DNA of 64,000 bases from Boothiomyces macroporosus. Its lineage: Eukaryota; Chytridiomycota; Chytridiomycetes; Rhizophydiales; Terramycetaceae. Of this stretch, positions 42,456 through 58,211 are shown piece after piece. Each line of letters starts with the position of its first letter. Within the stretch, counting starts at the first letter, position 1. The notes under the pieces were generated by a model that saw only the letters and a program-made list of their open reading frames with translations, searched no databases and was not told where the DNA came from. The DNA is taken from the NCBI GenBank assembly GCA_027604185.1, contig JADGKB010000056.1:1-64000 (forward strand), given 5' to 3'. A program made the translations under genes and the position numbers.

Positions 42456-45214
42456 TCAACAGTAATTATTTAATCCTCTAAAAGGCTTTGTATAATCAAT
42501 CCGCCATTCTCCATCTACCACAAACTTGTATTCATAACTTGACTCTGGGAGATACATTTCAGTAACAAATTTGTTTCCTGCTTTGGTCATTTCTAGAGCC
42601 CCAACCCAATTATCCCAGCTGCCCTTCAATATCACTTGGTTTCCCTCTAGCTCCCATGTAAAGGCAAACTACGTTAACACAAAATACCTTTACGATGGTC
42701 GGTGTAATTAGATCTATAACTTGTCTACAGTCGTCAGTCATGTTTAGTCGCAGTGCATTGCTGTACGCTTCATTTGGTTGCATAGCTGGGATTTCGGTTT
42801 CCATCATTGATCCTTGGCCGTCTGATTTTATTTCGGTTTGAGCAACTGCCACCCCGTAATCGCTATCACATTTTGCTGTTTCACCATCATTCGAGTAGGC
42901 AGAGTAAACGTCAGTGGCATTAGAGTCAACTTTCTCTAACATTCCAGGCTGATTTTGGACTGGATAAATCACGTAACTGCCATGCTCCTCTGCTTTCAGT
43001 TTCACTATTCCGTTTCGTTCTGCATCTAGTAAATATTCCTTCACATTCTTATAATTGAATTTTCTAACTGAATAACCTAAAATTGGTCCGAGTGCACTGC
43101 TGGTGGAGAACTCTACGTTCTTTAATGCAGCAAGTAGTGCTTGAAACTTTGGTTGGGCTGCTTCTCTCTCCTTGCGTAATACAACAAACATATTGCCGTT
43201 TGGATCAGCTCTATTGTGCAGTTTAATCAGTCCTTTAGCCTCAGCCTCCAGAAGATATACTTTCAAAGACGCATATCCAAGTCGTTTAACCACCCTTATC
43301 AACTACCGTTAGATGCCGCAGACCTTTTCTCCTATCTGGCTGCTGCTGCTTTTACCCTTTCGTTCTTGCAAGAAAGACACCAATGGATCAAAAACATCTT
43401 GGCCATTAGATATAGTTTGATTCGCCAATTGCACGATGATGTTTCCATTCCTGTCATTGGCGTTTAACACAACCAAATTTAGCTTTTCTGCTCCTCTTAA
43501 ATACTGCTTCAAGGTTTCATATCCTAGTGATTTAAAACTACAGGAAAGCTTGAATAAGTAAAGCATTACCTTTTCTCCGATTATACTGCTGGATAGCGGA
43601 CCGTTTTTTAGCAAAGATACAAGTTGCTGATAGTCTTTCCTTGATACAGGAATAACTGGCTTCTTTTCAGATAACTCACTAGGATGTTTTTCATTTGTAG
43701 TTTGGAGTATTCCAGCCTCTTCAGCCGCATTAATATAATCCTGTATAGTCTGAAATCCATATTTCTTTGCAACTACAGACAACTAGGATTAGCAAGGAAT
43801 ACCTCATTGTGAAACTCGTCTGTGTCTGGATTCGACTCTTTATGAATCAACTCTTTGAATATATCTAAACGATATACCATCGTTATTTTCCCAATATCTC
43901 TGGTACTAACAATACCATAGGCACATGCGTACTCCAAGTACATTTTGACATTTACAAACCCATACTGTACAAAAGCTCCGTTTAGTAAACCACCGATATG
44001 AGAAGTATCCAACTTGTACGTTTCCATTATATCGAATAATGATAAAAGTGTACCAGAAGGCGTTGTCATAGGAGGAACATTAATTCTAATCATATTTTCT
44101 TTTGTGGTAATGTAATGATTACTACTGGCAGCTCTTAAAAATTGCTCTGCACTTGTAAATGTATCATGGTTGTGTTGGGCAAAGTGATTATCAAGCACGG
44201 ATGTTAGCAAATCCCTATCAACGAGAATAGGAGATTGATTTGAATTGTAAATTTGAAAAGTTGCATCCAACAGTAAATGAAATCCAGGTCGACACCCTTC
44301 ATAGTATGCAGCACGAAATAAACATAACTGGCTTGATACACCATCATACCGCTTCCAGAGAATCAAACCTTTTTCAGAGATTTCATTATTTAAAAGTAAT
44401 CCTAGGCTACTGGCTTTCTGCTTGTAGTCCTGTAAACTATTGAATCCACAAGATGCAACTGCAGATGTAGATAGTGAAGTAGCGCCGATTAATGACCTCA
44501 AAAGAGGAACAAATCTTACTTCAGAATATATCCTCTGACCATTACCTCCGTTTACAATTGAGGAATAGCTGGGCCTCCTTTCCTCCTTTACCAATTTAGT
44601 GTTTGATTTGATGGGAGTATTTGGAATGCTGCTATGATCTTCAACTTGTTTCTGCTCCCCGTTTAGCGAAGATGATCCAGAATAGTTTGGCTTTCCATTG
44701 TTGTACAACACATCAGTCCATTTCAATACACTGGAGCAAGAGTTCATCAGTACTGGATTAATATTTCCATGATGAATTAATATACACGTGTATTGCCAAG
44801 TCTCCAGCAGATTCAATATTTTACTAAAATCCCTGCGATAAATCCATAATGTACCGATCTCCAGTTATTAGTACAATTGTGTGCGGGGCTTTTGTAAAGT
44901 GAATCAGTTTCTGCGATTAGTCTGGAGATACCATGATTTCCACGAGTATTGCTATATCTGCTGCTGCGCTTTTCCCGCTAGATACATGAAGTATTGAGAC
45001 GCCTGTATAAGCAACGGTTAACCTGATTCTTCAAGTTCGTTCCTGGTAGTTGTCGACAACTGGTTTGAATTTCCGATCGCATGGATATTCGTTAATTTCA
45101 ATCCCAACTGCTTCAACTGCTGTACAACCGCATACCCCTATATCAAGCAAAAGGTACTTTATATCCATTGGGAACAGATACGTTCTCAAAATCCCAAAAA
45201 ACTGTAGCTTGCAT
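42456..45214 (-). CDS. NYN-domain RNase-like protein with LOTUS repeats and C-terminal CBM
   Basis: 864 aa in nine exons; introns 45138-45157, 45003-45022, 44911-44931, 44833-44854, 43783-43802, 43549-43569 (in frame), 43303-43323 and 42669-42687. Residues 1-140 are a MARF1-like NYN domain: 'VFWDFENVSVPNGYKGYAVV', 'ILHVSSGKSAADIAILVE', 'IVLITGDRDFSKIL'. At least five LOTUS/OST-HTH repeats follow ('CGFNSLQDYKQKASSLGLL', 'KYGFQTIQDYINAAEEAGIL', 'SLGYETLKQYLRGAEKLNLV', 'RLGYASLKVYLLEAEAKGLI', 'FNYKNVKEYLLDAERNGIV'). The last 70 residues form an AMPK-beta-type glycogen-binding module ('VILKGSWDNWVGALEM', 'YEYKFVVDGEWRID'). Likely an RNA-binding nuclease or RNA regulator; the sugar-binding tail is unexpected. 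Confidence 0.9.
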
Positions 45215-45444
45215 TTGACAAGATTTCGCCCTGATCTGCAAAAAGTTAAAATACGGAAAGTGCACCACCGACGGCAATTAAGGCAGAATGCAGATCCTTC
45301 CAGTTCTTGAATCCGCGAAGATCCGCAAACAAGGGAAGAGATCACAATCATTAATAAAGAATCCCGGATCTAATATTGAGTCGATTGCCGAAAGCGGTGG
45401 TATAACCAGATAGGTTCACTCAATTTCATAAAACTTTGTATTTG

Positions 45445-45777
45445 ATGGGAGAGATTAGCGATGCTAGAAACGTACCCGATAAATTTGCATCAATATTCTC
45501 ACTCGATACATCTGTATTTTCCCAAATACTCATTATTGCTGGTAAATTAGGTTAGAAATTCAACAAATGGATCTTTGAATGAAAGAGCTCATGTCAAACT
45601 GAGAAGGAACTTTGGAATCACTTGAACAAATTTCAGGTGGCAGAGCTCTACCCGCAAATTAAGCCTGAGAGCATTTCCGATTATATTCCGCCACCATTTG
45701 TTTGGAGCAAGACGAGTAATGCGTGTTTGTTCGTTCAGTATCTTCCGCTTGTGCAAATAAAAAGCCCAAGTATGTAA
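45445..45777 (+). pseudogene. 111-codon frame interrupted by TAG and TGA
   Basis: Starting at ATG 45445 ('MGEISDARNVPDKFASIFSL') and ending at TAA 45777, one frame looks coding throughout, including 'KELWNHLNKFQVAELYPQIK' and 'IPPPFVWSKTSNACLFVQYL', but it contains TAG at 45553-45555 and TGA at 45580-45582. I tried every GT...AG pair of plausible length and none keeps the frame while removing both. It may be a decaying gene or a real gene with recoding or an unusual intron. Family not recognised. Confidence 0.45.
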
Positions 45778-45802
45778 ACATACCGTGCAATTGGGAACAG
45801 TT

Positions 45803-46525
45803 TTATTTTTTTGCAAAGGTTACTTTCATTTCCCTGTCCTGAGTAATCCTGTATCCGTTTAGCGATTGCTTTGCAAGCGTACTTTCCATTTCACTTTCGT
45901 ATTCTACGAACGCGATATCTGACTTTCCTGGGATTAACCGAACTTCAATGAATCCGCCAAATCTGCTATTAATAAAGAGTTACTGTGAGAACATGGAGTT
46001 TAGCATATCTTCCGTAGTACCTGGAGGCAAGTTTTGAACAAAAAGAATGGCATTTGGTGGCAGATTATCGTCTCCCGCTTTCTTTTTAGGTTTCTTTTGC
46101 ATTGGCACTACTTCTGTTTTCCTACTCGCTTTTAGCTCTTCTCTTTTACGTTTGTGCTGCTCCAGTTTATCTTCTCCATCCAGAGCAGTCACTGCAAAGC
46201 TAGGCTCTCTGGCAAATTGTACATCCTGATATTAGATCACTTTTACCATTGGTTTTTCAAACAAGGGGAACCCTTGGGCCTTTGACATTGCAAACGCAGC
46301 AATCTCCTTTGATTCAAAAGATACATATGCCTGCCCTCTGTGCCTGATGTGTTTCTTTACCCTAATTTCGACAATCTTTCCAAACTGCGAGAAAATGGCC
46401 TCCAATGCCATCTTCATTGTATTGACACCCAATTTCTCATTCAAATTCCTAATATATAATGTTGCTTGTGGGATAGTTGGAGGTGGAGCTGACGGCTTTC
46501 GCTCTGGTTTGATTGCAAAGTTCAT
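45803..46525 (-). CDS. U1A/U2B''-type spliceosomal RRM protein
   Basis: 226 aa in three exons; introns 46226-46246 and 45963-45983 (21 nt each). RRM1: 'ATLYIRNLNEKLGVNTMKMA' and RNP1 'RGQAYVSFES', ending 'FPLFEKPMDVQFAREPSF'. A Lys/Glu-rich linker leads to RRM2: 'AILFVQNLPPGTTEDMLNSM' and 'GKSDIAFVEYESE', ending 'VTFAKK'. The two-RRM layout and the 'FAVTALDGEDK' linker fit the SNF/U1A/U2B'' family, which binds stem-loops of U1 or U2 snRNA. Because introns here are at the physical minimum, the U1/U2 machinery is of special interest. Confidence 0.92.
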
Positions 46526-46871
46526 GGATTTCAAAGAATTTTTTCAAGTCAAAGCTAGGGCTGCAAAAGACTGTTGAGCAAAAAGATGAATCGGAATGAA
46601 ATTCACGCAGGCTATTGCGCAATCTGAGATGTTGGAATCCCCCGAGAGCCTACGATTTCTCACATTGGGCAACGTTTTTGTATTCAGAAGGGATTTCAAG
46701 CTAAAATACCCCGTAAAGATTGATAGATTATCTTCATTCTTTAATCACTTGCTTACATAATACAGTTGAAAACGATGGACGATTTTCAAGCCCCTCAATT
46801 ACCTAAGCAATCCAAGCCACCGCAATATTTTTTTATTTAAGGAGGCCACCTGCCACTTCTTTATTTTCCAA
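46526..46871. other. Divergent promoter region
   Basis: About 345 bp between the U1A-like gene (minus) and SAM synthetase (plus). No coding frame or structured RNA is apparent. A C/T-rich stretch lies just before the SAM synthetase start. Confidence 0.4.
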
Positions 46872-48064
46872 ATGACTCAAGTTACAAACGAAGGTAACGA
46901 ATGCATTAACACATAGGAGAAGTATTCTTATTCACATCCGAATCTGTCGGTGAAGGACACCCAGATAAGATTTGCGATCAAGTATCTGATGCTATCTTGG
47001 ATGCTTGCTTGGCTGTCGACCCATTCTCCAGAGTTGCTTGTGAAACTGCTGCAAAGACCGGTATGATCATGGTTCTCGGTGAAATCACCACCAAGGCTAC
47101 CTTGGACTACCAAAAAATCATCCGTGACACTATCAAGAAGATTGGTTATGACGACTCTGCTAAAGGTTTCGACTACAAGACCTGTAACGTGCTTGTTGCC
47201 ATTGAACAGCAATCCCCTGATATCGCTGGTGGATTAGTCTTGCAAGGTGATGAACTTGCCAAGATTGGTGCTGGTGATCAAGGTATCATGTTTGGTTATG
47301 CTACCGATGAAACCCCAGAATTGATGCCATTGACCATCATGCTTGCCCACAAATTGAACATCAAGATGTCTGAACTCCGCAACAACGGTGAATTGGGCTG
47401 GTTGCGTCCTGATTCCAAGACCCAAGTCACTGTTGAATACAAGGTTATCGACGGTGTCCCAGTCCCACAAAGAGTCCACACCATTGTCATCTCCACCCAA
47501 CACGCTGAAGAAATCTCCAACGAAAAGATTACCAGCGAATTGATGGAAAAGGTCATCAAGGTTGTTATCCCAGCCAAATACCTTGACAACAACACTATCT
47601 ACCACATCCAACCATCTGGCCGCTTCGTCATTGGTGGGCCACAGGGTGATGCTGGTGTTACCGGACGTAAAATCATTGTTGATACCTACGGTGGTTGGGG
47701 TGCACACGGTGGTGGTGCTTTCTCTGGAAAGGACTGGTCCAAGGTAGACAGATCCGCTGCCTACACTGCTAGATGGGTCGCAAAATCTATCGTCGCTGCT
47801 GGATTGGCTCGCCGTGTCTTGGTTCAATTCTCATATGCTATTGGTGTCGCTGAACCAACCTCCGTCTACATTGATACTTATGGAACCGGAAAGAAATCCA
47901 ACGCTGAATTGTTGGCTATCATCAAGAACAACTTTGACTTGCGTCCTGGTGTCATTGTACAAGAATTAGACTTGTTCAAGCCTGTCTACAGAGACACTGC
48001 TGCTTACGGTCACTTTGGACGTTCTGAATTCTCATGGGAAAAACCAAAGACTCTTAAATTTTAA
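46872..48064 (+). CDS. SAM2: S-adenosylmethionine synthetase
   Basis: 389 aa with one 23-nt intron (46894-46916) after seven codons, joining 'MTQVTNEG' to '[17 protein letters not shown]'. Signature motifs are '[12 protein letters not shown]' and '[19 protein letters not shown]', plus '[12 protein letters not shown]' near the end. It makes SAM from methionine and ATP. The codons are strongly biased to C-ending choices (AAC, TAC, ATC, ACC), clearly different from neighbours, which is a mark of high expression. Length is the usual one. Confidence 0.98.
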
Positions 48065-48516
48065 GCACATAATAAAGTAAAATGTATTTGCACTATAACT
48101 TTCGTAGATATTACCCCTGCGCATATCGGAAATGTTTGAAATCGTCCAAGAGCATTACTTTGTGCTGAGTTTTATATTGTGCATGATATCATTGCATACC
48201 CCACAATGAATGCTCTTTAGGTTTTGGCTTTCCGCTTCTAAATTAAGCAGGTCATGGGGTAATCTTGATCACGCAATAAAATTTAGAGTGATGAAACGCA
48301 ATTGTTCCACGCTGTTCTATTCTTCGTGGAGGCAAGAAACCACCAAACCGATTCTAATATGGCGAAATATGACACCCAAATGATATCCGGACACTGTTTT
48401 CAACTGAATCGCCTTCATTTTTGCCCTATTTCCTGAGTAAATTTTAGTAATGGCCAAGCCACTTGTGGGGTAATCGATATAAAATGAAAGCCTGAAAAAA
48501 CTTTTTATTAATTCAG
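48065..48516. other. Intergenic, no gene seen
   Basis: About 450 bp between SAM synthetase and HPPD. No supported frame. Just before the HPPD ATG the sequence TTATTAATTCAG resembles the intron acceptors of this genome, so a short non-coding or coding 5' exon upstream cannot be excluded. Confidence 0.35.
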
Positions 48517-49744
<1,228 letters not shown>

Positions 49745-49799
49745 CGCAATAAATTTATTTCAAGAGTTGAATAGCCCTTTTTTGATTTTAGTAACTAGA

Positions 49800-50874
49800 T
49801 TAATACAGAGTACCTTTGGGTTGTTGTTGCTGTTGCGCATATGTGACCAGACTAGCAATCATCTTGTTGTGCATCTCGGCATCCATTACCAACTGCTCTT
49901 TAGAATCCAACCAATAGTTAGTTTGCTCTTGCATTTGCTGAAGACTCTTTTGAAGCGTTTGAATCAACTCTCTCAACTCGCTCTTTGACTTTTTACGAAT
50001 CTCGTCTGCATTAGATTTGATTACCTTCACTGATATCACATAGCTTTTTAGCATTTTGTAACTCTACTTCTCTGAAATCCGCCAATGCGTCAGTAATCTT
50101 TGGCTCTTCTTGTTGCTGTGCTATTCGTTCTGCTTTAGTTGTAGTTTGGCTGATAGAATCTAGGAACTTTGTTCGGATCGTAGATTTACGCCATCTGAAT
50201 ATATCCGGATCGTTATAAATATTTTCTGTTTGTAGTTTTTTAAATATTGCGGTCCAGTTATCATTCACAAGCGGCTCAATTAATTCTTGTTGTTCATATA
50301 ATTTAGGTGGTAGTGGTTTTGATTCTAGTTGTTTGGAAAGGACAAACGCATTTTCGATATCTTGATTCAATTTAATCAAGAATGGATCGGTTTCATGAGG
50401 CAGTATTGCTTTTATCCTCTCTGTTTCTTTTACATTCTTTTCTATCAAGGGGAAAACTGGCTCTACAGTACTCTTTGGTTCTTCAAAATCACCAAAACTT
50501 GCTGGTTCTTCGAAATCTCCAAAATCCCCAAAATCATCGTTGTTTGTAGATGTTTTGAAATCGTCAAAGCCATCATCTGCTGTTTTGAAATCTGCAAATC
50601 CATTAGATTCTTGAAAATCTCCAAAGCCTTGTGATTTTACAGGATTTGTCTCGCTGAATCCTTCATTGAATGCAGCAAACCCACTGTTGGATTCAAAGCT
50701 AGCAAATCCGGTTTCTTTATTAAACGAAGCGAATCCTTGATTATCCGTCGATCCTAATGACGGTGTGTTATCGACTGTTACGCTGTTTTCAGCAGTCTCT
50801 TGAATGATAGAATTTTCTAATCCGTCGGCCGTATTCAATCCTACTGTAGTATCATTATCTTTTTCGTGTAGCAT
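49800..50874 (-). CDS. AP-1 accessory protein, Laa2-like (FGDF-rich)
   Basis: 351 aa with a 19-nt intron (50006-50024), ATG 50874. The N-terminal 130 residues hold many short F-x-x-F repeats ('GFASF', 'GFAAF', 'GFGDF', 'DFGDFGDF', 'ASFGDFEEP'), which in yeast Laa2 and in aftiphilin or gamma-synergin bind adaptor ear domains. The C-terminal half contains 'NDNWTAIFKKL' and 'KFLDSISQTTTK' and ends in helices rich in Gln. Such proteins help recruit AP-1 to trans-Golgi or endosomes. Assignment rests on layout and motif content, not on a single diagnostic motif. It shares a 53-bp divergent promoter with YKT6. Confidence 0.7.
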
Positions 50875-50927
50875 TTTTGAGAAAGCCACAAATCGAAAAT
50901 GAGGCGAAATTTACTTTACTATTGAAA

Positions 50928-51569
50928 ATGAAAGTATTGTGTTTAGCTATTTGTGAAGGAAAAAAGATACTGGCAATCGAACACGAATTATCCTCATTCT
51001 CTTATTTCTCCAGAGGGAGTATCCAAGAAGGAATGAATTTTTTTGTACAGACAGTAGTGGAAAGGACTCCTAATGGACAACGAGCAACTGTGCAGCAAGA
51101 TAGTAACGAATTGTTAATGTAGATTACACTGGACATGTTTACGTAAGCCAAGATGGATTAGCTTCAGTAATTGTAACGGATGCTGAATATCCACAAAGAG
51201 TCGCTTTTTCGGTAGCAGGAAAGTGCTTGGATGAATTCAAATCCAAAGTAATTATTACTGATTGTAGTTTCCTAGGAAAGATGTCACTCCAGAAACCACC
51301 AGCCAGAGATATCCAGAGCTGAGACAGCACTTGGAAAAAGCTCAGGATCCTCAATCTAATGATCCATTCATGAGGGTGCAAAGGGAATTGGATGAAACCA
51401 AAGTCATTCTCGTAAGTTATTCCTAACCAAGCATAAAACGATGGATTCATTGTTACAAAGAGGAGAGAAATTGGATGACCTTGTTCAACGATCTGATCAG
51501 CTAAGTGCGCAATCAAAGATGTTTTACAAGACCGCAAAAAAGACGAATGCCTGCTGTACCTATGTCTAA
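50928..51569 (+). CDS. YKT6: R-SNARE Ykt6
   Basis: 193 aa in four exons; introns 51103-51122, 51248-51267 and 51412-51431, all 20 nt. The longin domain reads '[16 protein letters not shown]', '[18 protein letters not shown]', '[13 protein letters not shown]', '[12 protein letters not shown]'. The SNARE helix has the zero-layer Arg in '[16 protein letters not shown]'. The C terminus is 'ACCTYV': two Cys, the last four residues forming a CaaX box with Val, so it should be both palmitoylated and prenylated as Ykt6 is. It functions in several fusion steps from ER-Golgi to vacuole and autophagosome. Confidence 0.97.
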
Positions 51570-51608
51570 TGAAAAATTCTAGAATTTGATTTATTTAAAT
51601 TTTGTGCG

Positions 51609-51820
51609 TTAGAAATAGGAAAGGATTCCAACAAACACGGATCCGATTAATACAAATGCAAAGAAAGCTACTAGTACCGGGTTAATCTTTTTTTCCTCTT
51701 CTTCCTTTGGTTCATTCTTTTTCATCTAAATGAGATTTCTAATACCAGACTAGGCTTTACATTTCCTCTCTTCAAAACATTCTTTTCGTAAGCTCTGTTC
51801 TTTTGCGCTATTCTGTTCAT
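51609..51820 (-). CDS. YSY6: RAMP4/SERP1 family ER protein (Ysy6)
   Basis: 63 aa with a 20-nt intron (51726-51745). After splicing it reads 'RIAQKNRAYEKNVLKRGNVK', a charged stretch conserved in RAMP4, then 'KINPVLVAFFAFVLIGSVFV', a single tail anchor. RAMP4 associates with the Sec61 translocon and protects nascent membrane proteins under stress. Usual length is about 65 aa. Too short and too split to be found by simple frame scanning. Confidence 0.92.
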
Positions 51821-52101
51821 TGAAAAGCAAAAGTTTTTGTGACAAGTGTGACTCTGCTGTTTGACGATGATTGGTTGTAGTTTACGAGAAGGAATTCATG
51901 GGACCTAGTTGACCATGAATTAGACTGATTTTCATCATTAATACTAGGGCTGGTACTCTTGGTTAATGTATTCTAATATAATCCGATGAGAGATTTTGAA
52001 AAAAGTTTTTAAGGTTGGCCAATCAAACTGAACTATTCTAAACAAAGATCCCGTGCTCTTTGTACTCTTTCTTTAAAAAGCCAAAATATTTCTTTTCCGA
52101 T

Positions 52102-55736
<3,635 letters not shown>

Positions 55737-55756
55737 TTTTAATATATTTCAAAGAA

Positions 55757-56229
55757 TTAGTCTAATTTTTCAAACGCCTCCAGCCTCGCGAGAACAACGC
55801 TCTTGCTGATTTCCTGGATTTCTCCCCCCAAGAACAGCTCATCCAGTATCGCATACACTCTATAAAACTAATATTAGGAATTGAGGACATTAAAAACTAG
55901 ATCAAGCTCGCAAACGTTCTTGAAAAAGGTATCCAAAACTTCCACAAAGAAATGTATGCTTTCCAAATACGCCAATTCGTTATCATTCGTATCAACACAA
56001 AAACAGAAATATAATCCCGCATACCGGCGATAAACAATCTTGTGATTTCTGTACTAGAGTTAAAGAAAAGTACTTCAACGAAATTCGACTGGTTTTTCCC
56101 TTCGCGAGATGCAACGAGTTTATGAATCTCTGCTTTTAACTTTGTCTTTTCTTCTTCTTCAAACACTGTATACCATTTTGAAAGACGAGTTTTTCCTTGT
56201 CTGTTCTGAACCAGGATGTAGCGAATCAT
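55757..56229 (-). CDS. APS2: Clathrin adaptor AP-2 sigma subunit
   Basis: 143 aa with introns 56054-56073 (20 nt) and 55868-55888 (21 nt, GTCCTC donor). It begins '[20 protein letters not shown]' and continues '[20 protein letters not shown]', '[16 protein letters not shown]', '[20 protein letters not shown]' and '[20 protein letters not shown]', all diagnostic of AP-2 sigma. It completes the endocytic AP-2 complex and contacts dileucine signals. Length matches the family (142). It converges on the P-type ATPase with 20 bp between stops. Confidence 0.97.
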
Positions 56230-56652
56230 GAAAAATTAGAGAAAAATGTTGAAAGAGCAAACCGGAATCGAATCAATTACTCGATCTGTACCAGTAGATT
56301 ATAAAATAAGATATATCGTTGAGGTATTGTTGAAAGAGTCTTTGGTTTCCTTGATTTGCAATGTGGGATAAGGGTCAGTGCAAATTCCTTTGGTATATCA
56401 CCATATAATTGAGTCTATCTATCGCCAATTTGATGTGTCGGATAGAATAACCGGAGCCGGGAGCTCTAGCCGAAAACATTTCCGAATATCTAGGAAGAAA
56501 TAGACCAAATCGGGTTGAAAAAGATCTGGATTCTACCGCACCAGTCCTGTTTGCTTCATTTGCGATTTATCCTTGGTTGGTGCTACCAAATTGATTCAGG
56601 AAAAACTTTCCGCATTTAGTCTGTGCTTTGTCCAATTTGATCAAAACACCAA
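56230..56652. other. Intergenic at the start of the low-density island
   Basis: About 420 bp. It contains the APS2 promoter and that of the small gene at 56653. I see no conserved frame. Confidence 0.4.
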
Positions 56653-56892
56653 ATGGAAAATGCTATATTAGACTTCCTGGACCAAGTTTATTTAACCAGC
56701 TCCAATCAATCCATCAAGGTATCGACAGAGGTTGCGGACTGTCCGATTAAACCAGAGTCTTGCGTTCGGTTAGAGGAAGACTGGTATCAAACCTACAATG
56801 ACTTGTTTCAAAAATCAATTGAGCTCAACCATACTACTGAAACCTCGAATAGACTCAAGTTGAGTAAATCAAGGTCTTCCCAAAGGAAATAA
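56653..56892 (+). CDS. Small PIxP-WY family protein, member A (79 aa)
   Basis: Intronless 79-codon frame. Residues about 29-52 carry the shared motif: 'CPIKPESCVRLEEDWYQTY' followed by 'NDLFQKS'. The rest is Ser/Thr/Asn-rich, with a basic tail ('KLSKSRSSQRK'). No signal peptide or membrane segment. Support is the recurrence of the same motif in four complete neighbours and a likely sixth copy. In this copy the usual Pro after Arg is Leu. Function unknown. Confidence 0.7.
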   Translation: MENAILDFLDQVYLTSSNQSIKVSTEVADCPIKPESCVRLEEDWYQTYNDLFQKSIELNHTTETSNRLKLSKSRSSQRK

Positions 56893-57470
56893 CGTTAAGA
56901 TTATTAAATAAAGATGTATTTGCAGTTTATTTATAGCTTATATTGAAGAATATTCATGCCACATCACCAACTGCATATATGGCTATTAACTGGAATGAAA
57001 GTACGAAAAAACGCATTGGAGTCTGTCACAGATATTCCGCGGGAAAAACTCCGTAGAAACCCATTCGGGTATTCTAATTCAATTTTCAGTGTTTATTCAA
57101 ATTATAGAAATTGGGAATGGATGTTTTATTCTGAGGGAGCGTACGTTTGAAACAGTGTTTACTTTGCGGTAATATTACAACTTTGTGAAATTGAGACTTT
57201 GGTATAGGATTCGGCATTAGAAATCAATTTGAAGATAATTATGCAAAATGAGCACCTTGGATTATGGTCGAATTCTTGTCTATCTAGAATTAGACGAAAG
57301 CGCGAAAACAACAGTTAAGCTTTGGATATTATGCTATTCAAATTTGAATAGAATTACCATATACTAAGTTATTAATAGTAGCAGATTAATACTGGATTCC
57401 GGAAATGTTAAACTTGAGCGGACACCAACTTTTCTCAGGTCTGGGGTTGAGATTTCTTTCCTAAAAAATT
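56893..57470. other. Intergenic, no gene seen
   Basis: About 580 bp AT-rich. A frame at 56956-57150 has no shared motif and no known domain and is not called. No repeat shared with other spacers was visible by eye. Confidence 0.35.
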
Positions 57471-57779
57471 ATGCATAATACTTCCATCAGCCATATCGAA
57501 CGAGGTTCTGTAAACGAAAATACCAAGAATGCTTCAAAAAATACTGTTAGAGGGTCAAGCAATTGTCCAATTCAACCCGAAAACTGTATTCGACCTGACG
57601 AATCTTGGTATCAGTATTACAATACATTGTACAAGCGATCTTTGGATACTCAACCATTGGATAAAATTCCACTTGAAGCTAGCGATACCATCTCATCTCA
57701 ATCGAGCCAATCTAGCCAGAACAGCCAGGCATCAGACTTTTGGTCTGACCTCGAAGCTTTGATACTCAATAAATTGTAA
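57471..57779 (+). CDS. Small PIxP-WY family protein, member B (102 aa)
   Basis: Intronless. The motif at residues about 31-55 reads 'NCPIQPENCIRPDESWYQYY' with 'NTLYKRS'. The N-terminal 30 residues are Asn/Ser/Thr-rich; the C terminus has a run of Ser-Gln repeats ('SSQSSQSSQNSQ') and ends 'DFWSDLEALILNKL', a possible short amphipathic helix. Members A and B are in tandem on the plus strand and are most like C on the other strand. Function unknown. Confidence 0.75.
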   Translation: MHNTSISHIERGSVNENTKNASKNTVRGSSNCPIQPENCIRPDESWYQYYNTLYKRSLDTQPLDKIPLEASDTISSQSSQSSQNSQASDFWSDLEALILNKL

Positions 57780-58211
57780 TTACTTTTTAATATTGGGACT
57801 AGTTCATTTTTTCTCCCCTGAAGGATAATAAAAATTACATGTCGCGCGGGTTAAAACTCCGGGGGAAAAAATAGACTGCAATATTCATATATATGACTTG
57901 AAATTGGCCAAATTAATACCAGTTTATGATGAATTATTATTACCGCCTATTGACGGTTTTTGGTTGAACAATCCAGGTTGAAAATACATGCCACATAGAA
58001 ATTCCAGATTTTAAGGAATCGATGAAAGGTTTAATCTTGCTACTATAAGGAGTTTCTCTATAATCGCTTTCTTTTATCCAGCCACAGCATTAGTAATGAA
58101 TTTATCCTTTGTCAGCCGTTTAAACCATTTCCCTTAAGTGGCAACCTCAGGACTACAAAATTCAAAATAGTTGGGGACAAGTGACAAAATTGATGATATA
58201 TTGAAAACAAT
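57780..58211. other. Intergenic, convergent spacer
   Basis: About 430 bp between members B and D, which point toward each other. No coding frame or motif seen. Confidence 0.4.

Noticed and set aside
50200..50874. FG-repeat nucleoporin
   Set aside because: The repeats are F-x-x-F/GDF with acidic residues, not FG or GLFG, and the helical C-terminal half fits an AP-1 accessory protein.
56956..57150. 64-codon frame as another small-family member
   Set aside because: It lacks the PI-x-P and W-Y motif and has no other support.
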